From assembly GCF_034350045.1 (NCBI RefSeq), contig NZ_CP133781.1:5134501-5198500 (forward strand): DNA of 64,000 nt, written 5' to 3'. Positions 17,505 to 26,470 of this stretch are shown piece by piece; position 1 is the stretch's first letter, and the number at the start of each line of letters is the position of its first letter. The DNA comes from Pseudomonas sp. CCI4.2. Lineage in GTDB: Bacteria; Pseudomonadota; Gammaproteobacteria; Pseudomonadales; Pseudomonadaceae. A model generated the notes under the pieces. The model was given only the letters and a program-made list of their open reading frames with translations, did not search any database and was not told the origin of the DNA. Made by a program: the position numbers and the translations under genes.

Positions 17505-18725
17505 TCACGCCTGAGTCAGCTTGGCGATAGCGCGTTCAAAACGGTTCAAGCCTTCATCAATATCGACTTCAGTCACCACCAGGCTTGGCGCGAAACGGAT
17601 CACATCTGGACCGGCTTGCAGGACCATCACGCCTTCTTTTTCGGCGGCATTGAAGATGTCTTTGGCTTTGCCTTTCCAGGCATCGCTGAGCACACACCCG
17701 ATCAACAGGCCCAAGCCACGCACTTGGGTGAAGACGCCGTATTGCTTGCCGATCTGTTCCAGACGCGCTTGGAACCGCGCGCGTTTGGCGTGAACGCCCG
17801 ACAGTGTTTCCGGGGTATTAACGATGTCGATCACCGCTTCAGCCACGGCGCAGGCCAGCGGGTTGCCGCCATAGGTTGTGCCGTGGGTGCCTACAGTCAG
17901 GTGATTGGCCAGTGTTTCGGTGGTCAGCATCGCGGCAATCGGGAACCCACCGCCCAAGCTTTTGGCGCTGGTGAGGATGTCTGGGATCACGTTGTAATGC
18001 ATGTAGGCAAACAGCTCGCCGGAACGGCCCATGCCGGTCTGCACTTCGTCGAATATCAGCAGCGCCTTGTGCTTGTCGCACACATCCCGCGCGCCTTGCA
18101 AATAGGCCAATTCACCCGGAATAACACCGCTCTCGCCTTGTACCGGCTCTAGCACCACGGCGCAGGTCTTGTCGGAAATCGCCGCTTTCAGCGCGTCCAG
18201 GTCATTGAACGGAACATGGGTGATGCCGACGATTTTCGGACCGAAGCCATCGGAATATTTGGACTGACCGCCAACGTTCACGGTGAACAAGGTGCGACCG
18301 TGGAAGCTGTTGAGCGCGGCAATGATTTCGTATTTTTCCGGGCCGTACAGGTCATGAGAGACCCGACGCGCCAGCTTGAATGCAGCCTCGTTCGCCTCGG
18401 CACCTGAGTTACAGAAAAACGCACGCTCAGCAAAAGTGGCGTCGACCAGCTTCTTCGCCAGCCGCAGGGCAGGTTCGTTGGTAAATACGTTGGACACGTG
18501 CCACAGGGTATTGGCTTGCTCGGTCAGCGCACGGACCAATGCCGGGTGGGCATGGCCGAGCACGTTTACTGCGATGCCGCCGGCGAAATCCACCAATTCG
18601 CGACCCGATTGATCCCAGACGCGGGAACCCGCACCACGCACAGGGATAAAGCCCGCTGGCGAGTAGTTAGGGACCATTACCTGGTCAAAATCGGTGCGTT
18701 GCACCTGAGCATGCTCAACGGACAT
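17505..18725 (-). CDS. astC: succinylornithine transaminase / acetylornithine aminotransferase
   Basis: A 406-residue class III PLP aminotransferase (AruC/AstC) that converts succinylornithine to succinylglutamate semialdehyde; the Pseudomonas enzyme is known to serve acetylornithine as well. Motifs: 'FFCNSGAEANEAAFKLAR', the SFHGRTLF run, 'LLIFDEVQTGMGRSGELFAY' (PLP Asp) and TSAKSLGGGFP with the Schiff-base Lys. The ATG at 18725 is preceded by GGAG. It is the first gene of the ast/aru operon, with its own ArgR-type promoter upstream. Confidence 0.95.
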   Translation of the reverse strand: MSVEHAQVQRTDFDQVMVPNYSPAGFIPVRGAGSRVWDQSGRELVDFAGGIAVNVLGHAHPALVRALTEQANTLWHVSNVFTNEPALRLAKKLVDATFAERAFFCNSGAEANEAAFKLARRVSHDLYGPEKYEIIAALNSFHGRTLFTVNVGGQSKYSDGFGPKIVGITHVPFNDLDALKAAISDKTCAVVLEPVQGESGVIPGELAYLQGARDVCDKHKALLIFDEVQTGMGRSGELFAYMHYNVIPDILTSAKSLGGGFPIAAMLTTETLANHLTVGTHGTTYGGNPLACAVAEAVIDIVNTPETLSGVHAKRARFQARLEQIGKQYGVFTQVRGLGLLIGCVLSDAWKGKAKDIFNAAEKEGVMVLQAGPDVIRFAPSLVVTEVDIDEGLNRFERAIAKLTQA

Positions 18726-18776
18726 CGGAGTCTCCTGAAGAGGTACGTCTGCCTGAAACGGGCAAACGATGGGAGG

Positions 18777-18840
18777 ATTGTAAGGACTGATGTGGGTCCG
18801 ACCTTGCCGCCAAGCGACAACTTGTTACAGCGCAAAACCG
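18777..18840 (-). promoter_or_regulatory. ArgR-activated promoter of astC
   Basis: The operator occupies 18840-18799 as a 21-base direct repeat. The strong half is TGTCGC (18819-18814)-N8-AA, the known ArgR half-site form of Pseudomonas; the weak upstream half keeps AA in register. A -10 box TACAAT lies at 18782-18777, 37 bases after the TGTCGC start, and no good -35 box is present, as expected for an activator site overlapping -35. The same arrangement precedes aotJ. A further TGTCGC-N8-AA copy lies at 18870-18855. Confidence 0.75.
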
Positions 18841-18930
18841 TGTTTATCAGTGGCTTTCGGCAATGCGACATATAACGTCGGAAAAAGGCAGTTTAAACGT
18901 TTTCATGGTTTGAGCCGCAATCTACGGGTA

Positions 18931-19911
18931 TCAACCTCGCTCAGACGGCACCGATGACAATTCAAACGGGCTGCTGCTGCGGCGCTGGTTACGGTCTTCT
19001 CGAGGGGTGGCGCCGAAGAAGTTACGGTAGGCGCTGGAGAAATGCGGCCCGGAGGAAAATCCGCAGGACAAACCGATCTGGATAATCGATTTACTGGTCT
19101 GCATCAGCATCTGCCGCGCCTTGTTCAAGCGCAGCTCCAGGTAGTACTGGCTTGGTACGCGATTGAGGTATTGCTTGAAAATCCGCTCCAGTTGCCGACG
19201 TGACACGCACACGTGCTGAGCGATTTCGTCGGTGGTCAGCGGCTCTTCGATATTGGCCTCCATCAGCAACACGGCCTGAGTCAGCTTCGGATGGCTGGAC
19301 CCCAGACGATTTTGCAACGGAATCCGCTGGCGCTCGCCGCCCTCGCGAATGCGCTCCACCACCAATTCTTCCGACACCGCACCGGCCAGCTCGGCGCCAT
19401 GGTCACGGGCCAAAACGGCCAACATCAGATCCAGCACCGACAACCCGCCGCAGGCGGTCAAACGGTCGCGGTCCCAATCGAATAAATGGCTGGTGGCGAT
19501 CACCTTTGGAAAACGCTCGGCAAAATCGTCCTGCCAGCGCCAGTGCACCGCCGCACGGTAACCGTCGAGCAAACCGAGCTGGGCCAAGGGATAAACCCCG
19601 GCAGACAGCCCGCCGATCACACACCCGGCACGCACCAGTTGCTTGAGCGAGGCACTCAGTGCCGAGGTCATTGACGCCGGTGGCTCATCGGCCAGCAGAA
19701 ACAACTTCTGACAGCCTTCCAGACGCCCCAGCCATGGTTCACCCGGCAATTGCCAGGCACCTTCCACGGGCGGTTCGGCCTGCAAAAACAGCAAGTCGTA
19801 AACCACTTCTGGGTGGACGCGCTGTGCAACACGCAAGGCTTCCTCGGCCAGTGCCAGCGTCAAGGCTTTGGTGCCGGGCCAGATGAGAAAACCAATTCGA
19901 TGGGCAGTCAT
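18931..19911 (-). CDS. argR: arginine-responsive transcriptional regulator ArgR (AraC family)
   Basis: A 326-residue regulator. The N-terminal DJ-1/PfpI-like sensor domain (about residues 1-190, 'IGFLIWPGTKALTLALAEEAL', 'GCVIGGLSAGVYPLAQLGLL') is followed by an AraC-type double helix-turn-helix (about 220-315: 'TTDEIAQHVCVSRRQLERIF', 'IIQIGLSCGFSSGPHFSSAY'). The Pseudomonas ArgR of this type activates aot and aru operons in response to arginine; it is unrelated to enteric ArgR. The start at 19911 gives the family N-terminus (MTAHRIGFLIW). It lies downstream of the aot genes and just upstream of the astC operon it is expected to control. Confidence 0.93.
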   Translation of the reverse strand: MTAHRIGFLIWPGTKALTLALAEEALRVAQRVHPEVVYDLLFLQAEPPVEGAWQLPGEPWLGRLEGCQKLFLLADEPPASMTSALSASLKQLVRAGCVIGGLSAGVYPLAQLGLLDGYRAAVHWRWQDDFAERFPKVIATSHLFDWDRDRLTACGGLSVLDLMLAVLARDHGAELAGAVSEELVVERIREGGERQRIPLQNRLGSSHPKLTQAVLLMEANIEEPLTTDEIAQHVCVSRRQLERIFKQYLNRVPSQYYLELRLNKARQMLMQTSKSIIQIGLSCGFSSGPHFSSAYRNFFGATPREDRNQRRSSSPFELSSVPSERG

Positions 19912-20045
19912 AGCGTGCAATCCGAAACGTATGGCGGTTGTGGGTCGAGCATCAGTGCGCTCGATCTTTATCGGTGGAACCAAGTCTTGCGGTGACGCGG
20001 AGCATGACGTGTTCTGGTGCGAAAGGCACAGTCAAAAATGTTTCG

Positions 20046-20810
20046 TTACTTCAAGCTGCCAGACAGAAACTGCTGAAGACGCTCTGACTGAGGGTTTATC
20101 AATACCTCACGAGGGTCGCCGCGCTCTTGGACCTGACCCTTGTGCAGAAAAATCAGCTGGTTCGAGACTTCACGGGCAAAGCCCATTTCGTGCGTGACCA
20201 CCACCATGGTTCGCCCTTCCTGTGCCAGCGCTTGCATCACCTTCAGCACATCGCCAACCAACTCAGGGTCAAGCGCCGAGGTTGGCTCATCAAACAGCAT
20301 GACCTCGGGCTCCATCGCCAACGCCCGTGCAATCGCTACGCGCTGTTGTTCGCCGCCGGACATATGCCCCGGATACGCATGCTTGCGGTGCGAAACGCCG
20401 ACTTTGGACAGGTAATGCTCGGCCTTTTCCAGGGCGTCTTTTTTTGACATGCCCAGCACATGGATGGGCGCTTCGATAATGTTTTCCAAGGCTGTCATGT
20501 GTGACCACAAATTGAAGTGCTGGAACACCATCGATAACCGCGACCGCATACGTTGCAGCTGTTTCGGGTCAGCGGCTTTCAAGCCGCCCTCCTTGTTCGC
20601 CATCAATTTCAGCTCTTCGTTGTTCAGGACGATTTTGCCGGCATGGGGTTGTTCAAGCAGGTTGATGCAGCGCAAAAAAGTGCTTTTGCCCGAACCGCTG
20701 GAACCGATGATGCTGATCACATCGCCCGCCTTGGCCGTCAGGGTCACGCCCTTGAGCACTTCATGACTGCCGTAGCGTTTGTGCAGGTCGTGGACTTCTA
20801 GCTTGTTCAT
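20046..20810 (-). CDS. aotP: arginine/ornithine ABC transporter ATP-binding protein
   Basis: A 254-residue ATPase of the polar amino acid uptake family (HisP-like). Walker A is GSSGSGKST (residues 38-46), the Q-loop 'VFQHFNLWSHMTALENI', the signature SGGEQQRVAIARALA, Walker B VMLFDEPTSALDPE, and the switch His is in VVTHEMGFA. It energises import of arginine and ornithine through AotQM. The ATG at 20810 is chosen because the longer frame reads through the aotM-aotP gap. It lies 41 bases after aotM. The aotO gene found between them in P. aeruginosa is absent. Confidence 0.93.
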   Translation of the reverse strand: MNKLEVHDLHKRYGSHEVLKGVTLTAKAGDVISIIGSSGSGKSTFLRCINLLEQPHAGKIVLNNEELKLMANKEGGLKAADPKQLQRMRSRLSMVFQHFNLWSHMTALENIIEAPIHVLGMSKKDALEKAEHYLSKVGVSHRKHAYPGHMSGGEQQRVAIARALAMEPEVMLFDEPTSALDPELVGDVLKVMQALAQEGRTMVVVTHEMGFAREVSNQLIFLHKGQVQERGDPREVLINPQSERLQQFLSGSLK

Positions 20811-20851
20811 CGTTGGGTTCTCACAAAACAGTTCGCGGCGCTGGTCATGGT

Positions 20852-21550
20852 TCAAGCCTTGCGCGGGGCGAGATAGCCCAGCCAATGGCGCTCGGCCATT
20901 TTGAACAGTCGCACCAGAATGAAGGTCAGGCACAAGTAGAACGCGCCAGCGGTGATGTACGCCTCGAACGGTAAATAGAACTGGGCATTGACCGTGCGTG
21001 CCGCGCCAGTGATATCGATCAGGGTCACGATCGACGCCAGACTGGTGGTCTGCAGCATCATGATGACCTCGTTGCTGTACTGCGGCAGCGCCCGACGCAA
21101 TGCCGACGGCAACAGAATCCGTCGGTACATTTTCGAGCGGGACATGCCCATGGCCCTGGCCGCCTCTATTTCCCCGGCCGGGGTCGATTTGAGGCTGCCT
21201 GCGATGATTTCAGCGGTGTAGGCGCTGGTATTGATCGCGAATGCCAGGCACGCGCAAAACGTCGCGCTCGACAAAAATGGCCAGAGAAAACTGTCGCGCA
21301 CGGCTTGGAATTGGGCCAGACCGTAATAAATCAAAAACAACTGCACCAGCATCGGCGTGCCGCGAATCACATAGGTGTAGAGCCAAGCGGGCAGATTGAC
21401 CCAAGGGTTTTTCGACACCCGCATCAACCCCAGCGGCAACGCCGCCAGCAGGCCGAACACCAGGGAAATCCCCAGTAATTTGAGGGTAATCAGCAAACCA
21501 CCAAGGTACAGCGGCAGGCTTTCCCAGACGACGTTGTAATCGAAGATCAT
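20852..21550 (-). CDS. aotM: arginine/ornithine ABC transporter permease
   Basis: A 232-residue HisM-type inner-membrane permease with about five transmembrane segments. It carries the amino-acid permease signature 'STPAGEIEAARAMGMSRSKMYRRILLPSALR' (the EAA loop that meets the ATPase). It starts MIFDYNVVWESLPLYLGGLLITLK and overlaps the end of aotQ by four bases (ATGA), so the two permeases are translationally coupled. Confidence 0.93.
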   Translation of the reverse strand: MIFDYNVVWESLPLYLGGLLITLKLLGISLVFGLLAALPLGLMRVSKNPWVNLPAWLYTYVIRGTPMLVQLFLIYYGLAQFQAVRDSFLWPFLSSATFCACLAFAINTSAYTAEIIAGSLKSTPAGEIEAARAMGMSRSKMYRRILLPSALRRALPQYSNEVIMMLQTTSLASIVTLIDITGAARTVNAQFYLPFEAYITAGAFYLCLTFILVRLFKMAERHWLGYLAPRKA

Positions 21551-22236
21551 AAGTCAGCCTCCCTAACGCCTACTGAGTAGCGTTTTTCGAGGTAGCGCAG
21601 CACCAGCAACGACACACTGGTAATCACCAAGTACATCCCCGCCACGGCTAGATAAAAGGTGAACGGCTGTCGAGTCGCATCTGCCGCCTGCTTGGCTTTG
21701 AACATCATGTCTTGCAGGCCGACCACCGAAATTAGCGCCGTGGCCTTGGTCAGCACCAACCAGTTATTGGTGAACCCAGGAATTGCCAAACGAATCATCT
21801 GCGGCACCAGAATCCTGAAAAACACCTTGAAACCGCTCATTCCATAGGCCATACCCGCTTCCGCCTGGCCCTTGGGTATCGCCATGAACGCACCGCGAAA
21901 GGTTTCTGACAGGTACGCACCGAAGATGAACCCCAAGGTGCCAACACCGGCCGCCAACGGGTTCAAATCAATGTAATCGTCGAAGCCTAAGAGCGGTGCG
22001 ACACGGTTCAGCAGGTCCTGGCCGCCATAGAAAATCAGCAGGATCAGCACCAGATCGGGGATCCCGCGAATCACCGTGGAATACAGATCACCCAAGCCGG
22101 CAAGCCAACGTACTGGCGACAACCGCAACGACACCCCAACCAGTCCGAGAACGATCGCCAAGGCCATGGACGACAAAGCGAGTTGCAGCGTGAGCCATGC
22201 GCCATCGAGGATGACAGCCCCGTAGCCGTTCAACAT
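21547..22236 (-). CDS. aotQ: arginine/ornithine ABC transporter permease
   Basis: A 229-residue HisQ-type permease with hydrophobic segments over most of its length and the EAA loop 'PKGQAEAGMAYGMSGFKVFFRILVPQMIR'. It starts MLNGYGAVILDGAWLTLQLALSSMAL. It pairs with AotM to form the membrane channel. It is 76 bases downstream of aotJ and overlaps aotM by four bases. Confidence 0.93.
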   Translation of the reverse strand: MLNGYGAVILDGAWLTLQLALSSMALAIVLGLVGVSLRLSPVRWLAGLGDLYSTVIRGIPDLVLILLIFYGGQDLLNRVAPLLGFDDYIDLNPLAAGVGTLGFIFGAYLSETFRGAFMAIPKGQAEAGMAYGMSGFKVFFRILVPQMIRLAIPGFTNNWLVLTKATALISVVGLQDMMFKAKQAADATRQPFTFYLAVAGMYLVITSVSLLVLRYLEKRYSVGVREADL

Positions 22237-22312
22237 GATTCAGGTCCTCCAAGCACGACAATGAACAACGGCGCAGGCCAACAAGTCTCTGCTGGCAGCA
22301 CCGCCACAAGCG

Positions 22313-23089
22313 TTATTCGCCGTAAATATCGAAGTTGAAGTATTTGTCCTGAATCTGTTTGTATTTGCCATTAGCACGAATGGCAACGATGGCCGCGTTG
22401 ATCTTGTCCAGATCAGCCTTGTCACCCTTGCGTACAGCGATACCAATGCCATCGCCGAAATATTTTGTGTCGGTGAAGGCCGGACCGGCGAAGGCATAAC
22501 CTTTGCCTGCATCGGTGTTGAGGAAGCCGTCTTGCAATAGGGTGGCGTCAGCCAAGGTGCCATCGAGGCGACCGGCAGCAACGTCCAGGTAAATTTCGTT
22601 CTGTGAGCCGTACGGTACGATTTCAGCGCCTAAAGGCTTCAGGACTTCCTGAGCGAAACGGTCGTGAATCGACCCGCGTTGCACGCCGATTTTCTTGCCT
22701 TTGAGTTCGGTCAGATCGGCGCTGATTACCGTGCCGTCTTTCATGACCAATCGGGCTGGGGTGTTGTAGTACTTATTGCTGAAATCGACCGATTTCTTGC
22801 GGTCTTCGGTGATGGACATCGAGGACAGGATGGCGTCGATCTTGCGCACTTTCAGCGCCGGAATCAGGCCATCGAACTCTTGCTCGAACCACGTGCACTT
22901 GACCTTCATTTCCTCACACAGCGCGTTGCCAATGTCGTAGTCGAAACCCACGATGCTGCCGTCCGCAGCTTTGGATGCAAACGGAGGGTACGCCGCTTCG
23001 ATGCCAATTTTCATCGGTTTTTCATCCGCAAATACGGGCTGCACCAACACAGACAACGCCATAGCGCCGAGAAGCATGAATTTTTTCAT
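22313..23089 (-). CDS. aotJ: arginine/ornithine-binding periplasmic protein
   Basis: A 258-residue solute-binding protein of the polar amino acid family (SBP_bac_3). The signal peptide is residues 1-21 (MKKFMLLGAMALSVLVQPVFA). The mature domain has 'IGIEAAYPPFASKAADGSIVGFDYDIGNALC' in two lobes and 'GVQRGSIHDRFAQEVL'. It captures arginine or ornithine for AotQMP. The ATG at 23089 begins the signal peptide; the longer frame to 23194 is leader. It is the first gene of the aot operon, with an ArgR operator about 130 bases upstream. Confidence 0.94.
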   Translation of the reverse strand: MKKFMLLGAMALSVLVQPVFADEKPMKIGIEAAYPPFASKAADGSIVGFDYDIGNALCEEMKVKCTWFEQEFDGLIPALKVRKIDAILSSMSITEDRKKSVDFSNKYYNTPARLVMKDGTVISADLTELKGKKIGVQRGSIHDRFAQEVLKPLGAEIVPYGSQNEIYLDVAAGRLDGTLADATLLQDGFLNTDAGKGYAFAGPAFTDTKYFGDGIGIAVRKGDKADLDKINAAIVAIRANGKYKQIQDKYFNFDIYGE

Positions 23090-23192
23090 TATTAGAGCTC
23101 CATCGGCGTGAACCGACATAGGACAGCGGTGAGCCACAGGCTCAATAGGCAAAGGAAAACGAGGGCAGCAACGTCTGGGCCGAATGAGGGGC

Positions 23193-23256
23193 ATTCTAAC
23201 GAGAGGTCCAAAGTCGATATTTCTTCAATGCGACAACTAGTTACAAATGCACTGAA
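23193..23256 (-). promoter_or_regulatory. ArgR-activated promoter of the aot operon
   Basis: The operator occupies 23256-23215 with the strong half TGTCGC (23235-23230)-N8-AA. The upstream half is weak but keeps AA in register. The -10 box TAGAAT lies at 23198-23193, again 37 bases from the TGTCGC start as at astC. The sequence GTAACNAGTTGTCGC is shared with the astC operator. This fits coordinated induction of uptake and catabolism by ArgR. Confidence 0.75.
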
Positions 23257-23730
23257 AAAGCGGATTTGGAATATTGACAGTGTTGGAAAATCGTGGGGAG
23301 CGAAAAGGAATTTAACCGTTTATACCAGCAAAGAACGCGCCGCTTATTCAGATAAGGCTCTATATCAATGGTTACAATGCTTGGCGAGATTTTGGAGGTC
23401 AGTATTTCAAGTTAAATCGCTTCCTAAGACCCCGAAGAAATGATTGGCGGTTACACATTCGGTTACCCGTAAACGTCTGAGTAACGTCGATAAATATCCT
23501 GTAGGGGATGCCGTCCCCTCCTCGACGCCGCGCGGTCTTGCTGAATGACCGCGTGGCGCCATTCCCGAATAAATTCGGTCCCACAGATAAACCGCGACCC
23601 CTGCAGGACTGAACTTATTCGGGAAGCGTAATAGCTGACACCCCCACTAATCGCCTCGCCAACAAGTTGGTATCTAAAGGGAAAGTGGTCTGGAGCAGGG
23701 GCGATAGGTCCGAAGGACCTTCGCCAAAAC
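23257..23730. other. intergenic region upstream of the aot promoter
   Basis: About 470 bases between the aot operator and the acsA terminator. The part 23260-23450 is noticeably AT-rich with no supported gene. At 23561-23628 there is an inverted REP pair (TTCCCGAATAAATTCGGTCCC and TTATTCGGGAAG), and at 23640-23730 a degenerate REP-like stretch. No promoter pointing away from aot is needed here, since acsA is transcribed towards this region. Confidence 0.5.
23561..23628. repeat. REP pair (inverted)
   Basis: ATTCCCGAATAAATTCGGTCC (with CACAG after it) and the inverted TTATTCGGGAAG flank a 27-base spacer. Same family as at 13681, 44351 and 52215. Confidence 0.75.
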
Positions 23731-23771
23731 AAAAACGCCCCGCTCGGCAGCACCGGGCGGGGCGTTTTTTT
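23731..23771. terminator. Rho-independent terminator after acsA
   Basis: AAAAACGCCCCGC pairs with GCGGGGCGTTTTTTT around a short loop. The 13-base stem and both A and T tails make it a strong terminator, active for acsA (minus strand) 13 bases past its stop, and potentially for plus-strand transcripts too. Confidence 0.9.
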
Positions 23772-23783
23772 AACTGCCTGGAC

Positions 23784-25736
23784 TCAGGCGTTCATGGTCT
23801 TGTGCGTTTCGATCAGGTGTTGCACTACGCCTGGGTCTGCCAGGGTGGATATATCACCCAAGGAACCGTATTCGCCGGTGGCAATCTTGCGCAGAATGCG
23901 GCGCATGATTTTGCCCGAACGGGTTTTCGGCAGCCCCGGTGCCCACTGGATAAAGTCCGGTGAAGCAATCGGACCGATTTCCTTACGCACCCAATTTCTC
24001 AATTCCAGGCGCAGCGCCTCACTTGGCTCTTCGCCACCGTTCAGGGTGACGTAGACATAAATGCCCTGCCCTTTAAGGTCGTGTGGCACACCCACAACAG
24101 CGGCTTCGGCCACTTTAGGGTGAGCAACCATGGCGCTTTCGATTTCGGCGGTGCCCATGCGGTGCCCGGAAACGTTAAGCACGTCATCCACACGCCCGGT
24201 GATCCAGTAATAGCCGTCCTCGTCGCGGCGGGCGCCGTCACCGGTGAAGTACATGCCACGGAAGGTTTTGAAATACGTATCGACGAAGCGGTCATGGTCG
24301 CCGAACAACGTACGTGCCTGACCTGGCCACGAATCGAGAATCACCAGATTGCCTTCAGCCGCGCCTTCAATCAGGTTGCCCAAATTATCAACAAGCGCCG
24401 GCACGACGCCGAAGAACGGCCGTGTCGCCGAGCCTGGTTTAAGCGCTGTCGCCCCCGGCAGTGGGCTGATCAACACCCCCCCCGTCTCGGTTTGCCACCA
24501 AGTATCGACAATCGGGCAGCGCTCTTTGCCGACGGTCTTGTAGTACCAGTTCCAGGCTTCCGGGTTGATCGGCTCACCGACCGAACCCAACAGGCGCAGG
24601 CTTGAACCGTCCGCACCCTCAACCGCTTTGCTGCCTTCGGCCATCATGGCGCGAATGGCGGTCGGTGCGGTGTAGAGGATATTGACTTTGTGCTTGTCGA
24701 TAATCTTCGACACGCGGGTAATGTCCGGGTAATTGGGCACGCCTTCAAACAGCAGGGTCGTAGCACCGTTGGCCAGCGGGCCATAAACGATATAGCTGTG
24801 GCCGGTGATCCAACCTACGTCAGCGGTGCACCAGTAGACTTCGCCTGGACGGTAATCGAACACACGTTCGTGGGTCATGGCCGCATAGACCAAGTAACCG
24901 CCCGTGGTGTGCTGCACGCCCTTCGGCTTACCGGTGGAGCCCGAGGTGTAAAGAATGAACAGTGCTTCTTCGGCGCCCATTTCTTTCGGCGCGCAATGGC
25001 TCGACGCAACCCTCATCAGGTCTTCGTACCAGATGTCACGGTGTTGGTGCCAAGCGATATCGCCGCCGGTGCGTTTGCACACGATGATCTTCTGAACGCT
25101 GGCGGTTTCCGGGTTGGTCAACGCCAGATCGACGTTGCTTTTCAGTGCCGTGCGCTTGCCACCGCGCAAACCTTCGTCAGCGGTGATCACGATTTTCGAT
25201 TTGCAGTCGATGATGCGACCGGCGAGTGCTTCTGGGGAAAAGCCACCGAAGACCACCGAGTGAATAGCGCCGATCCGGGTACACGCCAGCATGGCGACCA
25301 CAGCTTCGGGAATCATCGGCATATAGATAGTCACCACGTCGCCGCGGTGCACATCCTGGCCACGCAGGGCGTTAGCGAACTTGCAGACTTCTTCGTGCAG
25401 CTCGCGATAAGTGATGTCGCGGTGTTCGGAAGGATCGTCGCCTTCCCAGATGATTGCGATCTGATCGCCGCGCTCGGCCAAATGACGATCAAGACAGTTG
25501 TAGGAGACGTTCAGGGTGCCGTCAGCGAACCATTTGATGTCGACATGGTGATCGTCGAAAGAGGTTTGCTTGACTAGGGTGAAGGGGGTGATCCAATCAA
25601 GACGCTGGGCTTGCTCGCGCCAGAAGCCATCGGGATTGACCACCGACTGCTGGTACATGGCCTTATAGGTCGCCTCGTCGGTCAGCGTTGTCGCTAAAAC
25701 CTCGGGACGAACAGGATATAGGGAAGCCGCACTCAT
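23784..25736 (-). CDS. acsA: acetyl-CoA synthetase
   Basis: A 650-residue AMP-forming acetate:CoA ligase. N-terminal ACAS_N region 'MYQQSVVNPDGFWREQAQRLDW'; AMP-binding motif LYTSGSTGKPKGV (about residues 263-275); 'VDTWWQTETGG' acetate pocket; the hinge ITGRVDDVLNVSGHRMG; and the C-terminal catalytic Lys in TRSGKIMRR, the usual site of inhibitory acetylation. It activates acetate for growth on acetate, ethanol or fatty acid products. The length is typical. It is a single gene with a strong terminator. Confidence 0.97.
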   Translation of the reverse strand: MSAASLYPVRPEVLATTLTDEATYKAMYQQSVVNPDGFWREQAQRLDWITPFTLVKQTSFDDHHVDIKWFADGTLNVSYNCLDRHLAERGDQIAIIWEGDDPSEHRDITYRELHEEVCKFANALRGQDVHRGDVVTIYMPMIPEAVVAMLACTRIGAIHSVVFGGFSPEALAGRIIDCKSKIVITADEGLRGGKRTALKSNVDLALTNPETASVQKIIVCKRTGGDIAWHQHRDIWYEDLMRVASSHCAPKEMGAEEALFILYTSGSTGKPKGVQHTTGGYLVYAAMTHERVFDYRPGEVYWCTADVGWITGHSYIVYGPLANGATTLLFEGVPNYPDITRVSKIIDKHKVNILYTAPTAIRAMMAEGSKAVEGADGSSLRLLGSVGEPINPEAWNWYYKTVGKERCPIVDTWWQTETGGVLISPLPGATALKPGSATRPFFGVVPALVDNLGNLIEGAAEGNLVILDSWPGQARTLFGDHDRFVDTYFKTFRGMYFTGDGARRDEDGYYWITGRVDDVLNVSGHRMGTAEIESAMVAHPKVAEAAVVGVPHDLKGQGIYVYVTLNGGEEPSEALRLELRNWVRKEIGPIASPDFIQWAPGLPKTRSGKIMRRILRKIATGEYGSLGDISTLADPGVVQHLIETHKTMNA

Positions 25737-26141
25737 CTTTGGTACCTCGGTGGACAGTTGTTTTTATATGGGCCCAGTTGTATCGCGTCCGCCCCCGGTA
25801 AAGCCATTCGACGATGGTCTTACCGGATTTGGACCACACACTATCCTACGCCCTCTGCCGGTTCGCAACAGCGCGGCCACAACCCGTGTTATCGGCTTCG
25901 ACGGGGCAGCCAGTCACCCGATACGATCGTTTTCGGGGATTGTTGCAAATTTGATCAATAGCTTTATCAGAACCCCTCGTATATGAAGTGCCGCGACACG
26001 CATAGAATCAATCTCGCCAACCGGCAACTGATTAACATGTAACGCCCCCACAAAGGCTTGTTAATCCACTTGTACACTTCGTGACATGCCTGGCTTCACA
26101 AGGGTCAGGTTTCCCTCACGCTTAATATAGGAAGTTTAGTG
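25737..26141. other. divergent promoter region between acsA and the DUF2790 gene
   Basis: About 400 bases carrying the promoters of two divergent genes. I see no gene, no convincing operator and no repeat. The segment just before the plus-strand gene reads TTAATATAGGAAG, with AGGAAG as ribosome site. Confidence 0.4.
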
Positions 26142-26408
26142 ATGAAAGCTGCACTGTTAGTTCTGGCCATGAGTGGTTTTTGCGCATCAGCCTTTGCCGC
26201 CGAAGCACCTGACGCAACAGCAAGTTCGAACCTTCCTGTTGAACAATACACTTACGCCAGCCACCTGGACGTTGCGAAAGTTATTTCCATGAGCCCTGCT
26301 TCGGATGCTTGCCAAGTAGTGCCAGCGCGTATGGACTACCTCGACTCTGCCGGTAAAGAGCACGTCGTTGAATACCGCGCCATGGGTAACGGTTGCATGG
26401 AAGGTTGA
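26142..26408 (+). CDS. DUF2790 periplasmic protein
   Basis: An 88-residue protein with a signal peptide (residues 1-20, MKAALLVLAMSGFCASAFAA) and a DUF2790-type domain: 'YTYASHLDVAKVISMSP' and 'CQVVPARMDYLDSAGKEHVVEYRAMGNGC', with two Cys that may form a disulfide. Members are small Pseudomonas-restricted exported proteins, often metal- or stress-responsive, with unknown function. The ATG at 26142 has AGGAAG upstream; a GTG one codon earlier is also in frame. A terminator follows, so it is monocistronic. Confidence 0.88.
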   Translation: MKAALLVLAMSGFCASAFAAEAPDATASSNLPVEQYTYASHLDVAKVISMSPASDACQVVPARMDYLDSAGKEHVVEYRAMGNGCMEG

Positions 26409-26433
26409 TTGTACCTGCAGCATCGCTAACCAA

Positions 26434-26470
26434 ACGCCTCGTGGGAGTCATCCCAACGGGGCGTAGTTTT
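26434..26470 (+). terminator. Rho-independent terminator
   Basis: ACGCC..CGT..GGGA pairs with TCCC..ACG..GGCGT in a 15-base interrupted stem, followed by AGTTTTG. It lies 26 bases beyond the DUF2790 gene. Confidence 0.7.

Noticed and set aside
23108..23443. 111-codon plus-strand frame opposite the aot leader and ArgR operator
   Set aside because: It covers the operator and -10 of the aot promoter, has no ribosome site, and the Arg/Lys-rich product resembles nothing; treated as chance.
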